64,000 nucleotides of DNA, from contig NZ_LMUK01000051.1 in assembly GCF_009766005.1 (NCBI RefSeq), forward strand, positions 182,923 to 246,922. The letters are read 5' to 3'. A program made the position numbers and the translations under genes. Positions 8,034 to 16,274 of the stretch are shown here, piece after piece (position 1 is the first letter of the stretch; each line of letters begins with the position of its first letter). The notes below the pieces were generated by a model, which saw only the letters and a list, made by a program, of their open reading frames with translations, ran no database searches and was not told the DNA's origin. The DNA comes from Bradyrhizobium sp. S69 (GTDB lineage: Bacteria; Pseudomonadota; Alphaproteobacteria; Rhizobiales; Xanthobacteraceae).

Positions 8034-9176
8034 ATGCGGATTTCGTTTCATCGAACGTCGCTGATATCGATAGCTTCGACTGCTCTAGTGGGCTGCGCCA
8101 GCACCCAGATAAATTACAACACGCTGGACATTGCGAGTACTTATGACCAATTGATTACCAAGCAGGTTACGTACAACATACGAAAATCTATCGAAAGCAG
8201 GTACGGCCTCCCCGCCTTTGTCAAGGTAACTGCGGCCACCGCGACCACGCAAGCTTCCGTTACGCCGACAGCCAGCATTCCGCTTTCGACCGGCATAACG
8301 AACACAATTCAAACGGGGGCGACGGGACTCCTTAGTGGAGGTTCTCGTGCGACGGCTCGAGCGGCGCCGGGATTAGGCGTCTCAGCAACTGACCAGTGGG
8401 TCCAAACATATACACTCACGCCTGTCGTTGATACTGACCAGCTTCGACGCCTGCGTGCTCTATACCAGTATGTTACGCGACAGCTCACGAGCGATGCCGA
8501 ATTCGAAAGTGACTACCCCCTTATCGAGACCGGCTCATCATCGGCAGGCGGCGGAGCCGGAGGAACGAAGACCACAGTTAGCGCGAGCGTCGATGGCAAA
8601 CCTGTCACGGTAACAGTGGATACCACCCCGCAAAAGTCCAATGAGAGCAAGACTATCTACGTTCGCCGACAGTTTATTACTGACCTCAATGGCAATTTTA
8701 AAGGATATGGCTGGAAAGAAGCAACTCCGGACCTAACTTTTGTCAAGCCACCAGGCTGTATTTTGTGTGATTACGGTAATGGGTTGTCTCAGGATGACTA
8801 TGACTCCATCGATTATACGAATGAGAAGCTGTACAAAAAATTATTCGATGAAAAGAAAAAACGGCTGACGGTACATAAGCTCGAAAAGAACGTTGCACTG
8901 AGAAACGATTGGCTCTGCCTCTCAGGAGATGACGTTCCAGCGGACGCGATAGCGCTGCCATCGAACGGAGATGGTACCATCTACGTTAAAGGAAGGGTTG
9001 GAGACGACCCACAATTCGGCCTGAAATATTTCTACGAATTCGCGCTGTTTACGGAAGACGCGTCATCTCAGGGAACGGGATCACCGACAAGCGGTGGTCA
9101 AAGTGACGGCCGGAAAACTTCAAACGTCGAGCGTATAAGCGTTCCGGTTGCCGCAGGAACACTTCCGGCGCCTTGA
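8034..9176 (+). CDS. lipoprotein, unknown function
   Basis: The 380-residue product has a short basic N-terminus and the lipobox STALVGC, so Cys21 is the likely lipidated residue. A Thr/Ala/Gly-rich stretch (about 70-120) and a Ser/Gly linker (about 165-180) separate a helical N-terminal part from a beta-rich C-terminal part. The latter includes CILC and the charged helix DEKKKRLTVHKLEKN. No family is recognised. Base composition is more AT-rich than the core genome, in keeping with the island. The gene converges on the small exported gene that abuts its stop. Confidence 0.6.
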   Translation: MRISFHRTSLISIASTALVGCASTQINYNTLDIASTYDQLITKQVTYNIRKSIESRYGLPAFVKVTAATATTQASVTPTASIPLSTGITNTIQTGATGLLSGGSRATARAAPGLGVSATDQWVQTYTLTPVVDTDQLRRLRALYQYVTRQLTSDAEFESDYPLIETGSSSAGGGAGGTKTTVSASVDGKPVTVTVDTTPQKSNESKTIYVRRQFITDLNGNFKGYGWKEATPDLTFVKPPGCILCDYGNGLSQDDYDSIDYTNEKLYKKLFDEKKKRLTVHKLEKNVALRNDWLCLSGDDVPADAIALPSNGDGTIYVKGRVGDDPQFGLKYFYEFALFTEDASSQGTGSPTSGGQSDGRKTSNVERISVPVAAGTLPAP

Positions 9177-9485
9177 TCAGCGCGGCGAGATAACACCGCC
9201 TACCGTGTTGGGGATAGAAGTGGGTGGAGTTGGAGCTATTGATACGGATGAACCTTCGTTCAGCCGTTTTGAAGATGATCCGATCTTGCTACCCGGCGCC
9301 TCCTTGTGGGCAAGGCACTTTACCAGAAAGCTACTTTCGCTCTCTCCGGAAGACTCGATCTGTGCCTCATTATTGTGAAAAGCTCCCACGCAATCCTCCA
9401 TGGTTCGGGCCGACGTCGGAAAAGAGTACCCGCCGACGAGCACAACAACAATCACTGTGGAGAGAGCGACTGATGACCTCTGCAT
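9177..9485 (-). CDS. small exported protein, 102 aa
   Basis: The frame starts with a signal peptide (SVALSTVIVVVLVGGYSFPTSA, cleavage likely after TSA), then a mature part of about 75 residues with two cysteines (EDC, VKC) that could form a disulfide. A Pro/Ser-rich tail follows. Its stop lies immediately next to the stop of the convergent lipoprotein gene. No homologue is recognised; the signal peptide is the main argument that it is real. Confidence 0.4.
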   Translation of the reverse strand: MQRSSVALSTVIVVVLVGGYSFPTSARTMEDCVGAFHNNEAQIESSGESESSFLVKCLAHKEAPGSKIGSSSKRLNEGSSVSIAPTPPTSIPNTVGGVISPR

Positions 9486-9938
9486 AGTATGACTCCCGCG
9501 ACTTCAGGTAGAGCAATTTAGCACAAAAAACTGCTCAGCCAAGCTTTAAACCGTTGGTCAGCCGGACACTCCGCGAGGCAGTCAGCATAGTCGCGGCCAC
9601 GTTAGTTCGAGTGGCATGTTAACTTTGCACTTGGTTGCCACGGCGCGTGTACCGGCGATCATAGCTAAGTTGGGTAATCAAAGTGATGACATCGACCGCA
9701 TCGACGAATTAAAGATCGAGCAGCGCGAGTATCGTGATCAGCGACGCTTTGAAGCTCCATAGAACTGAAGCTCAGGCACGACGAATTGAATCATCAATAC
9801 GCCGCCCGCGCCATAACCGACCACGTTACTGTCGCGCCTCCAATAAGCGTAATGAACTCGCGTCGCTTCTACGACACCCAGTCTGGGGGTCTAAATTAGC
9901 ATCGAGACACACTCGGCAGGTACGCAGCCGCGGTTCGG
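9486..9938. other. intergenic region, no gene seen
   Basis: These 453 bases hold no convincing coding frame on either strand. The frame at 9734-9952 is Arg-rich and low in complexity, as expected of a chance frame. No tRNA-like fold or long inverted repeat was seen. Confidence 0.4.
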
Positions 9939-10970
9939 TTAGCCAAACCTGATCAGTTCGCAGCCCACCCTCGTCCTCACCCCTAAGCGCAGACCTACTT
10001 CGGTCTCTTCTACCAGCACGGCTTCTTGAACGTCGACGTCATCAAGCTGGATGCTCCTAATTTCGGCAATCATCGTAAGCCCCTTTCCGAACACATAGAT
10101 CAACTCTCCGATCTTCAGTGTACTGTTGGTGACTTTTGCCACTACGATGTCGTCGTGAAAGCGCTCTGAGATTATGCCTACCACTGTGGCTTTACCGACC
10201 TCTTTAGCCCTTCGAAGCGTGTCATATTGAATGAAATCAGTGACGCTCTTACAAAGAGCTTCGAAAAAGTGTGTGAACTCGATCAGAACATCTGGGCCAA
10301 GAACTTGATCCACGTCACCATGCGCTGCCTCGTTACGATATTCCACGATTTGACGAAGTTCGCTCTCCGCGGTCTCTGACAATCGCGACTGAGCCGCGAA
10401 GAATTCCTCGACGGCACTGTGCTTCGTAACCCAGACGTCCAAACCGGCCAGACCGCACTGCGAAAACAACCGCTGCAACTCAGTCATTCGGAGATTCTGC
10501 TCCGCACGCAGCAGCGCTTCGGGTTGGATTTGATACCCAGCTTCATCCGCCATGGCTTGGTTGACGCCCGCGATGAGTTTGGAGATATCGACACCACGGT
10601 AACGCTGCTTGTCTTGTTCAACAAGAATCTGTCCAATTCCACGAGTGTATTTCGAACGGAAATCTGGGCCAAGGGCCGTTAGCGTGTACGATCCTGATAG
10701 GAATGCGAGATACTCGCGTAGCAGCTGCCAGATGAAGGACTCAAAAAGGGCATACGTCCGCGTAATAGCCGCACAGTGATCGATCACTCGCCAGTTTGTA
10801 GTATCTGCGGCATCGCCCAGAATCGCGGCAATGTCGAAGCATTTCTCGTCGCGAGCCTTACAAATGAAAGACGTTTGACCAACCTGGTTTCGAAGGTTTG
10901 CTGAGAAAGACACATGCCTGCGCACCGCGCCCAGCGCTTCAAGGTTTCGATCGAGGAGAGCGGTGTGCAT
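9939..10970 (-). CDS. MAE_28990/MAE_18760-type HEPN nuclease
   Basis: The 343-residue protein carries a HEPN motif, R-N-x3-H in EYRNEAAHGD near residue 217, preceded by a long helical region with FESFIWQLLREYL. This is the layout of the MAE_28990/MAE_18760 family of HEPN-like nucleases. The C-terminal 100 residues are beta-rich and may bind the partner or a ligand. Its ATG overlaps the stop of the upstream DUF262 gene by one base (TGATG), so translation is coupled. Together they form a likely anti-phage or toxin-antitoxin-like pair. Confidence 0.72.
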   Translation of the reverse strand: MHTALLDRNLEALGAVRRHVSFSANLRNQVGQTSFICKARDEKCFDIAAILGDAADTTNWRVIDHCAAITRTYALFESFIWQLLREYLAFLSGSYTLTALGPDFRSKYTRGIGQILVEQDKQRYRGVDISKLIAGVNQAMADEAGYQIQPEALLRAEQNLRMTELQRLFSQCGLAGLDVWVTKHSAVEEFFAAQSRLSETAESELRQIVEYRNEAAHGDVDQVLGPDVLIEFTHFFEALCKSVTDFIQYDTLRRAKEVGKATVVGIISERFHDDIVVAKVTNSTLKIGELIYVFGKGLTMIAEIRSIQLDDVDVQEAVLVEETEVGLRLGVRTRVGCELIRFG

Positions 10971-12154
10971 CAGCCGATCGCCTTCTCGACCATCTCCGCA
11001 AATAAGCGGATTCGAGTTTCAATATCATCCTTGGTATTGCCGCGACCTGTGAAGGTACCGTTTTCATGTTCCTTGAACATCTGGATCGTGGCCGACTTTA
11101 TCTCCTCGGACTTATCGCGGACTTGTTGCTCGCGATCAAGGAACGAAGACAAGCCAACCATGACGGCGTCGTAATAGGCTCTCTGGGCGCGAGATTCCCA
11201 TTCGTTCTTCTCGATATTGAAGGGCCGGAAAAGCGCATCGCCATAGATATCTGCAGCTAACTTCAGTGTATCGATAAACAGCTGCTCTAGCACTGCGATG
11301 TCCGCTTCCGTGAAGGCTAGGGATTTTCGCATATATATGTCGAGGAAACCCTGCATTCCGTTCCGGTAATTGGCCACGTGCCTAAGCGCAAAAAACCGAA
11401 GAACCATCTCAGAGTCAGCCATCTGGGCAAATATTGAAATCTCTAGCAGGCCGGGAGTGTCGGTGATCTCGTTCTCTACGTAGAGCGGAATCCCCCAAGC
11501 TTTTCTGAAGGCGGGGATGCGAGACAGCCGATCAAGCATATTATTCACACGGCCGCGGTATAGTGCGTTCCTTATCTCCTGCCTTCCCAGTTCAACGCCA
11601 CCTGTATTCAAGCGCTCGAATACAGTCTCCCTAAGACTTGATGCCTCCTCTTCACCGCTCGTCGACTCTTTAAGGAGCACGATGGATGTGATCGAGCGCC
11701 TATCGAGACCGGCCTTAATCTTTTCGGGCAAAGTCGAGTAAGTGCGACCGTTGATTTCAGGCCATTGCTTTAGGTCGGCAAGCTCAAACTTTCCTTCGTA
11801 AAAGTACTGCAGCGCGGTGATTCGCTGCTGACCGTCCATTACTTCGTAAGAATTGTATTCCTTTTCATACAGGAACACCGGCGGGACCGGGATGTTCATG
11901 ATGAAGGATTCAATCAAAAGACTCTGTTTAGCTGCCGACCATCTCGGACGGCGTTGATAGAAGGGGCGCAAGTCCATGTAGTTGGGTTGCTTCAGTGAGG
12001 CGACGAAACCCGGAAGCTTCTCACGATTGGTCTCTATAACGATACGGCCTTCGCCGCGTGAATATCGCTCGTTGATCTCGTTGTCAGTTACGGGCGTGGC
12101 CTTTTCTTTGGGCCGCGTGGCCCATAGGTTTAGTTCAGACGGTGCGAGCACCAT
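10970..12154 (-). CDS. DUF262 (GmrS-type) protein
   Basis: The 394-residue protein has the DUF262 core: DLRPFYQRRPRW, SLLIESFIMNIPVPPVFLY, then YEVMDGQQRITALQ. The DGQQR motif is the ParB/Srx-like nucleotide-binding site known from GmrSD and BrxU restriction enzymes, where it couples NTP binding to DNA cleavage. Here the HNH/DUF1524 half of GmrSD is absent, and the protein is instead coupled to a HEPN nuclease. The DUF262 protein may sense and gate while the HEPN protein cuts; that is inference from the pairing. Confidence 0.8.
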   Translation of the reverse strand: MVLAPSELNLWATRPKEKATPVTDNEINERYSRGEGRIVIETNREKLPGFVASLKQPNYMDLRPFYQRRPRWSAAKQSLLIESFIMNIPVPPVFLYEKEYNSYEVMDGQQRITALQYFYEGKFELADLKQWPEINGRTYSTLPEKIKAGLDRRSITSIVLLKESTSGEEEASSLRETVFERLNTGGVELGRQEIRNALYRGRVNNMLDRLSRIPAFRKAWGIPLYVENEITDTPGLLEISIFAQMADSEMVLRFFALRHVANYRNGMQGFLDIYMRKSLAFTEADIAVLEQLFIDTLKLAADIYGDALFRPFNIEKNEWESRAQRAYYDAVMVGLSSFLDREQQVRDKSEEIKSATIQMFKEHENGTFTGRGNTKDDIETRIRLFAEMVEKAIG

Positions 12155-12320
12155 GATTTTCCCCCGCGGATGATTAAGGCGCGATAGCAGGTAGGGATGT
12201 CCTACCAGATCACCTTCGTGAAGCCTGTGAGCAATATTGCCTTAAAAAAATGGGATTGGTTGTATTATTGTCGCACGTCAATCTTGTTCTTGAAACCTAG
12301 ACTTCCCTAGGAGGTCAGCA
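12155..12320. other. upstream region of the DUF262/HEPN pair
   Basis: AT-rich gap that should hold the promoter of the minus-strand pair, including a run of A residues near 12245. No clear operator was recognised. It leads into the first copy of the island repeat at 12321. Confidence 0.3.
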
Positions 12321-12350
12321 ATGCAAAACGGAATGGCCGGGAATTCCGAA
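12321..12350 (+). repeat. island repeat, copy 1
   Basis: Begins ATGCAAAACGGAAT and continues with a GC core and ATTCCG. CGGAAT and ATTCCG can pair, so it can form a small hairpin. Copies at 16293 and 18482 share about 25 of 30 positions. A short frame of 45 codons starts at its ATG after AGGAGG, but the other two copies diverge in frame content, so it is treated as a DNA repeat. The following bases to 12558 contain nothing else recognised. Confidence 0.6.
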
Positions 12351-12558
12351 ACGGAGCTTGTATATAACCTATATGGACGGAAAGGACTTTTATGCGGTTC
12401 GCCCGCAGCGCCACGGTACAGTTGGGTGGGTACCGCCAACGACCAGTTTCAGCATTGAAAAACCTAGGAAATTTGACCGCTAGGGATGTGCTTTTGTTAT
12501 CAGAGTTTTGTATTTGGACAAGCCTGCAATATGCCCCCGTAGTTGCTACCGGCGACCG

Positions 12559-12876
12559 TTACTCAAACGGCGGCAGGTCGATAATGTCGATTGCCCGCGT
12601 CTTCTCCCGCAGTACCAAGCATCCATCGTCACGCAGTCTGATACCAAGCCGCATGGGTAAAGGTGCCATGGCTATGACCGGTGCCGGGAGAGTTGGAAGC
12701 GGATAACGAAGACCATTTCGCATCACATCGCGAATGGCTTTGTTGAGCTGATTGAAATGCCTCACCACAATCCTAGTCGCGTGCCCGGAGGTGCTTTGGC
12801 CTAGCCCTGGTGGAGAAAATAGCTTTCCATCGTTCTGGATCGAGTAAGAAAGGCCTGCCTGCCGCAATTTAAGCAG
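12559..12876 (-). pseudogene. 3' fragment of a gene split by an insertion sequence
   Basis: This piece encodes LLKLRQAGLSYSIQNDGKLF and on to DIIDLPPFE with a proper stop. Joined to the 5' fragment at 14612-15166, with one copy of the duplicated target CTCTGCG removed together with the insertion, the codons read through in frame (...GWSDAE-LLKLRQ...) to give a 290-residue protein. The part resembling GxxxxSPPG...SGHATRIVV matches the C-terminal half of a conserved hypothetical family that I recall but cannot name. By itself the fragment has only a TTG for a start. Confidence 0.75.
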
Positions 12877-12883
12877 CTCTGCG
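12877..12883. repeat. left target-site duplication of the IS
   Basis: CTCTGCG directly precedes the IS end TGTCAATCGGC and recurs right after the other IS end at 14612-14618. The copies are 7 bp if the element ends in TGTCA on both sides, or 8 bp if one extra base is counted. Confidence 0.75.
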
Positions 12884-14611
12884 TGTCAATCGGCTTGCAA
12901 ATTTGGCTATGACGCAATTTTGGTGCAGCTCTATTCCGCGCCGATTAATCTGGCTTGAAGCAGATCGATGTTCCCGCGGCCATACATCTGACGTCTGACA
13001 AGCTTCAGGCGGGTGAGTTGACCCTCAGTCTGTCCGTTCGACCAGGACGATGTGATAGCCGCTCGAACCGCCGCTTCATCCCTCGAGACGCCATTAGCGA
13101 ACGAGGCGACGAGACTCGCGCGGGCGTGCTCTATCCATGGGACAAGTCCCGCCTCAACCTTGCGCCGGATCATCAAATGGAATTGGGCTATAATCTCGCG
13201 TGCCTCTACCAAGGTTGGTACGCCGGCTTCGATCGCTGCAACAAGGACCGTCTCCGCTTTGGTGAGCAAGTCGCACCCGATTGTCATGAGGCGTGCGATT
13301 TTTCTGGCGGACGGAAGCCGCTGAAGGTTTTGCGCATCGGTCTTTTCGGCCCGTCGTCTGCGGGTCGCCCACTCGCTGATGACGCGGAGCGAGCCTCGGA
13401 AGCCACGCAACTTGAGGCGACGCCAGAGTTCAGCTCCATTTCGATAGCCAGACGCCCACTGATCGTCCGGCCATGGCAGGTGCTGATCGAGTGAGCTCTC
13501 GCGGGTCCGGAAGACATCATGGCGTTCACCGCGTATCACCTGTCGTACCAGCTTCCTGCTATAGCCAGTCTGACGCACGATCTGCTTGATCGGTGTACCG
13601 CTCTTCGACAAACCCAGGATGACCACATTGGTCTCCTCGCGGCGCAAGTAGCCCTCATACTGGAGACGCTCGGCAGCTGTTAGCAGCTTGGGATCAATCG
13701 TGGTCGCACCGATGACTGTGCGTATCTGGCGCATCGATTTGCGGACGGCGTCGAGGAAGGCCCGACTGGCGTTCTCCATTGGATGCCAACGATCCGCGAC
13801 CTGTATCGCCTGCGGCAGGGCTTTTGCCGCGGCTTCGCCATATCCGCCACCACTGTCACGAGCCACGATCGCGATCGTCGGATGAGCAGCGAGGCAGGCT
13901 TGGGCAGTCGCGGGTTCGCGATCCGGCAGCAGCGTGACAATTCGGCGCTTTTCCAGATTGCACACGATGCTGGCGTACCGGTGATTGCGCCGCCAGGCCC
14001 AATCGTCAATGCCGATGACTCGAAGCGGATCAGATGGCGGACGGCTACGGCGTCGGACCACGCGCAGCAGCGTATCCTTACTCACTGGCAACATCAGCCT
14101 CTTTGCAAAGCCTGCCGCCGGTCGTCCGCCAAGCGCCAGACCAAGGTGATGGACGATTGAGTCCAGTCTCGCCGTGCGTCGAGCCGACGGAGCCAGCACC
14201 CCCTCAGCAAAGCGTTCGGTGAAGATTTGACGCCCGCACAGTACGGCATCGCAACGGAAGCGGCGGGCAATCACCAGAAGCTGTACTATCCGCCCAGAGA
14301 GCGGCAGATCGGACACATGTCGTCGATACCGGCTATGGATACGTCTGGAAACCGTTCCGCACGACGGACACAAGCCAAACCTTCCAGACGCCCGGACAGT
14401 AATAACCACCTTATCGCCTTCGTAGTACGCACTTTCTACAACAAACCCGCGCGGCACCAGACTGGAGCGCTGGACTGCTTGCTGCATGGCGGCTGATTCT
14501 CCCCCCAATCAAAACGCCAGACGTCCCTCGAACTGCATCAAAAGTGAGTCAGAGCCAATTTTGGACGCCGATCCCCCGGCTTAGGGGGTCAATATTGCAG
14601 GCCGAATGACA
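12884..14611 (-). mobile_element. ISL3-type insertion sequence, complete
   Basis: The 1728-bp element is bounded by imperfect inverted ends: TGTCAATCGGCTTGCAA on the left and TGTCATTCGGCCTGCAA on the right (complement). A second inverted pair lies inside, GGCTATGACGC... at 12905 and GGCTCTGACTC... at 14556 (complement). The right end has about 33 extra bases, including a CCCCC/GGGGG hairpin at 14573-14588. A 7-bp target duplication (CTCTGCG) flanks it. It carries one intact transposase gene and has inserted within a hypothetical gene. Confidence 0.8.
12931..14487 (-). CDS. ISL3 family transposase
   Basis: The ATG at 14487 gives 518 residues. The N-terminus has the zinc finger CPSC...C with RIHSRYRRHVSDLP, typical of ISL3 transposases. 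The DDE core shows the first Asp in VIGIDDWAWRR, the second in VADRWHPMEN, and the Glu in SNGQTEGQLTRLK near the C-terminus. Length and motif order fit a full, probably active enzyme. It sits alone inside the element, reading from right to left. Confidence 0.93.
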   Translation of the reverse strand: MQQAVQRSSLVPRGFVVESAYYEGDKVVITVRASGRFGLCPSCGTVSRRIHSRYRRHVSDLPLSGRIVQLLVIARRFRCDAVLCGRQIFTERFAEGVLAPSARRTARLDSIVHHLGLALGGRPAAGFAKRLMLPVSKDTLLRVVRRRSRPPSDPLRVIGIDDWAWRRNHRYASIVCNLEKRRIVTLLPDREPATAQACLAAHPTIAIVARDSGGGYGEAAAKALPQAIQVADRWHPMENASRAFLDAVRKSMRQIRTVIGATTIDPKLLTAAERLQYEGYLRREETNVVILGLSKSGTPIKQIVRQTGYSRKLVRQVIRGERHDVFRTRESSLDQHLPWPDDQWASGYRNGAELWRRLKLRGFRGSLRVISEWATRRRRAEKTDAQNLQRLPSARKIARLMTIGCDLLTKAETVLVAAIEAGVPTLVEAREIIAQFHLMIRRKVEAGLVPWIEHARASLVASFANGVSRDEAAVRAAITSSWSNGQTEGQLTRLKLVRRQMYGRGNIDLLQARLIGAE

Positions 14612-14618
14612 CTCTGCG
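14612..14618. repeat. right target-site duplication of the IS
   Basis: CTCTGCG next to the right IS end (GAATGACA) matches the copy at 12877-12883. Removing the IS and one copy restores the reading frame of the host gene. Confidence 0.75.
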
Positions 14619-15166
14619 TCGGACCAACCGGAATTGCTCCGCTGAGGAATAACTCCTTTGAATTCAGGTAAATCCTCAGGGCTTGTACGAAGGAGAATAC
14701 GGAGTACCTCTCGGGCCGTATAGTTCTCGGGTCCATGTCTCTTCACGTCGAGGAACACGGCGCGGTCGGCCTTGATCAGCACGAAGAGACACTCATCTGT
14801 CCGCTCCACCTTGTCTGGCGCGACGAAATGCGACCCAAGATGAAAGTGGCTGATCTGCCAGTCGTTAAACATCAAGTCTGCGAACGCGTCCTCCTTGCGC
14901 TTGCGCACCCTGTCACTCAACCAAGGTGAAACATCGCGTCCGCGCTCAAGCTCTGCCTTCAATTGCTCGATGGCAGGATAGGTAGCCGTCAGTGCCGCAA
15001 CTTTCCGCGAGACTATCACGGTACGACGGCGGCGAGGAACTATCCGCGCTTGGTAGTGCATCCAATCCAGCACAGCGATGGCGGTCAGCGGGCTAGGTTG
15101 AGGAGCGAAGTCACGTTCAATCAGGTTTCTGAGGTCCGCCTCTGTTTCATCAAACCATTGCATCAA
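14612..15166 (-). pseudogene. 5' fragment of the gene split by the IS, unknown family
   Basis: From the ATG at 15166 this encodes 185 residues up to GWSDAE, where the IS begins; read-through adds about 20 foreign residues and stops at 14549 inside the IS. The protein has FNDWQISHFHLG and DECLFVLIKADRAVFLDVKRHG, then REVLRILLRTSPEDLPEFKGV. This pattern belongs to a conserved family of unknown function found in mobile regions. The undisturbed gene would encode 290 residues. It lies downstream of, and in line with, the gene at 15286-16110. Confidence 0.75.
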
Positions 15167-15285
15167 AACTTAACCTTCGTCTCCGCATGACGCCACCTCC
15201 GGCAGCAGCTCAGTCCTCCTCAGTTTCATCTATGAAACTACACTTACCATCCAAGCCGTAATCATTCTTTGCAAGCAGATTTCGT

Positions 15286-16110
15286 TCAAGCACGAGCGCG
15301 CCAGCCCCTTACCTTTGGGCTCTTGCGGATCAATTCCGCGTCAAGCCAGCGCATTATCTGTTTGTATTGAAAACCTTCGATCATGTCATCGGTGATCAAG
15401 ACCCCATCGATTTCGAGCCTTTCGCCATAGCCAAACACCTCCGTAATACGCCTATTTAGCCTTGCCTTACGGAGGTTCAGGACCTTGCGAAAGATGTTCC
15501 CGATGCGAGTAACTGTCCTGCGGACCTCCGTGGCCTGTCCCTTTGCAAGCAATCCCTCAAAGACCTTCAGTTCTTCCAGGGCGGCGGTTAGACTGCTATC
15601 CGAAAGTTTGGGGAGCCATCGAACGTCTGAACGGCGCGGATTACCTTGTGTATATACGGCTCCAACTGACGCAACCGAGACAACTTCGGGGTCACCAAAC
15701 CGCTCTACCGCGTCCACGAGTGACGGCAATCCATCAACCGTGAGGCTCAAGCTGGCGTGCGGCATCGCACTACCGAAAGTTGGCAGGTTGGTTCGACCGG
15801 AAATCCAGCCGTAAATGACGTCGGTCAACCGCCGAGCCGTCTCGATTTCCGTGGCGTTCATTGAAAGGGACTGGTCCGAAATACTGAGTTCCGCTCTTTT
15901 TTTCTCAGTCCGCGTCATCGTTTCAAAATACAAGTTCGGATTAAAATAGTTTGGCCACCACGGATTGATCGGGAGCTTGTTATCCTTCCTAAGTATCGTC
16001 ACATTTGCCGTTTCGGGAAGCTGGTCTTGCAGTGAGCCGCGCCAGTACGTGAGAAGCTTTTGAGGCTCCCCACGCAGCGAAAGCCGCACCTTGATACCAC
16101 CGTGCTGCAT
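15286..16110 (-). CDS. hypothetical protein, 274 aa
   Basis: No family is recognised. The N-terminal part is mixed, with an aromatic stretch (INPWWPNYFNPNLYFE). The middle has a beta-rich part (HASLSLTVDGLPSLVDAVERFG), and the C-terminal third is helical and very basic (NIFRKVLNLRKARLNRRITEVFG), ending KSPKVRGWRARA. It has no signal or membrane segment. It is followed 119 bases later by the IS-split gene on the same strand, so the two may once have formed a module. Confidence 0.6.
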   Translation of the reverse strand: MQHGGIKVRLSLRGEPQKLLTYWRGSLQDQLPETANVTILRKDNKLPINPWWPNYFNPNLYFETMTRTEKKRAELSISDQSLSMNATEIETARRLTDVIYGWISGRTNLPTFGSAMPHASLSLTVDGLPSLVDAVERFGDPEVVSVASVGAVYTQGNPRRSDVRWLPKLSDSSLTAALEELKVFEGLLAKGQATEVRRTVTRIGNIFRKVLNLRKARLNRRITEVFGYGERLEIDGVLITDDMIEGFQYKQIMRWLDAELIRKSPKVRGWRARA

Positions 16111-16274
16111 GCAGCCTCCGTTGACTAGCCGAATTGATTTTCACTGCCCGGCTATTTGAGCCGACCACTTGGGATCGAACCTCCTGCAGGCCACTTCGGG
16201 ACTTTGTTCCGGGCCTAACGAGGTTGCGCGCGGGGCAACAAACGCAAATGTAGCGTCAAGACACTACCTGATTC

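Noticed and set aside
12321..12458. 45-codon frame starting at the repeat's ATG after AGGAGG
   Set aside because: The other two repeat copies give peptides of 22 and 56 residues that agree only within the repeat, so conservation is at DNA level rather than protein level.
12897..14564. Inner inverted repeats GGCT...AGCC taken as the true IS ends
   Set aside because: The 8 bases outside them are not direct repeats, whereas the outer TGTCA ends are flanked by identical CTCTGCG copies and removal restores a reading frame.
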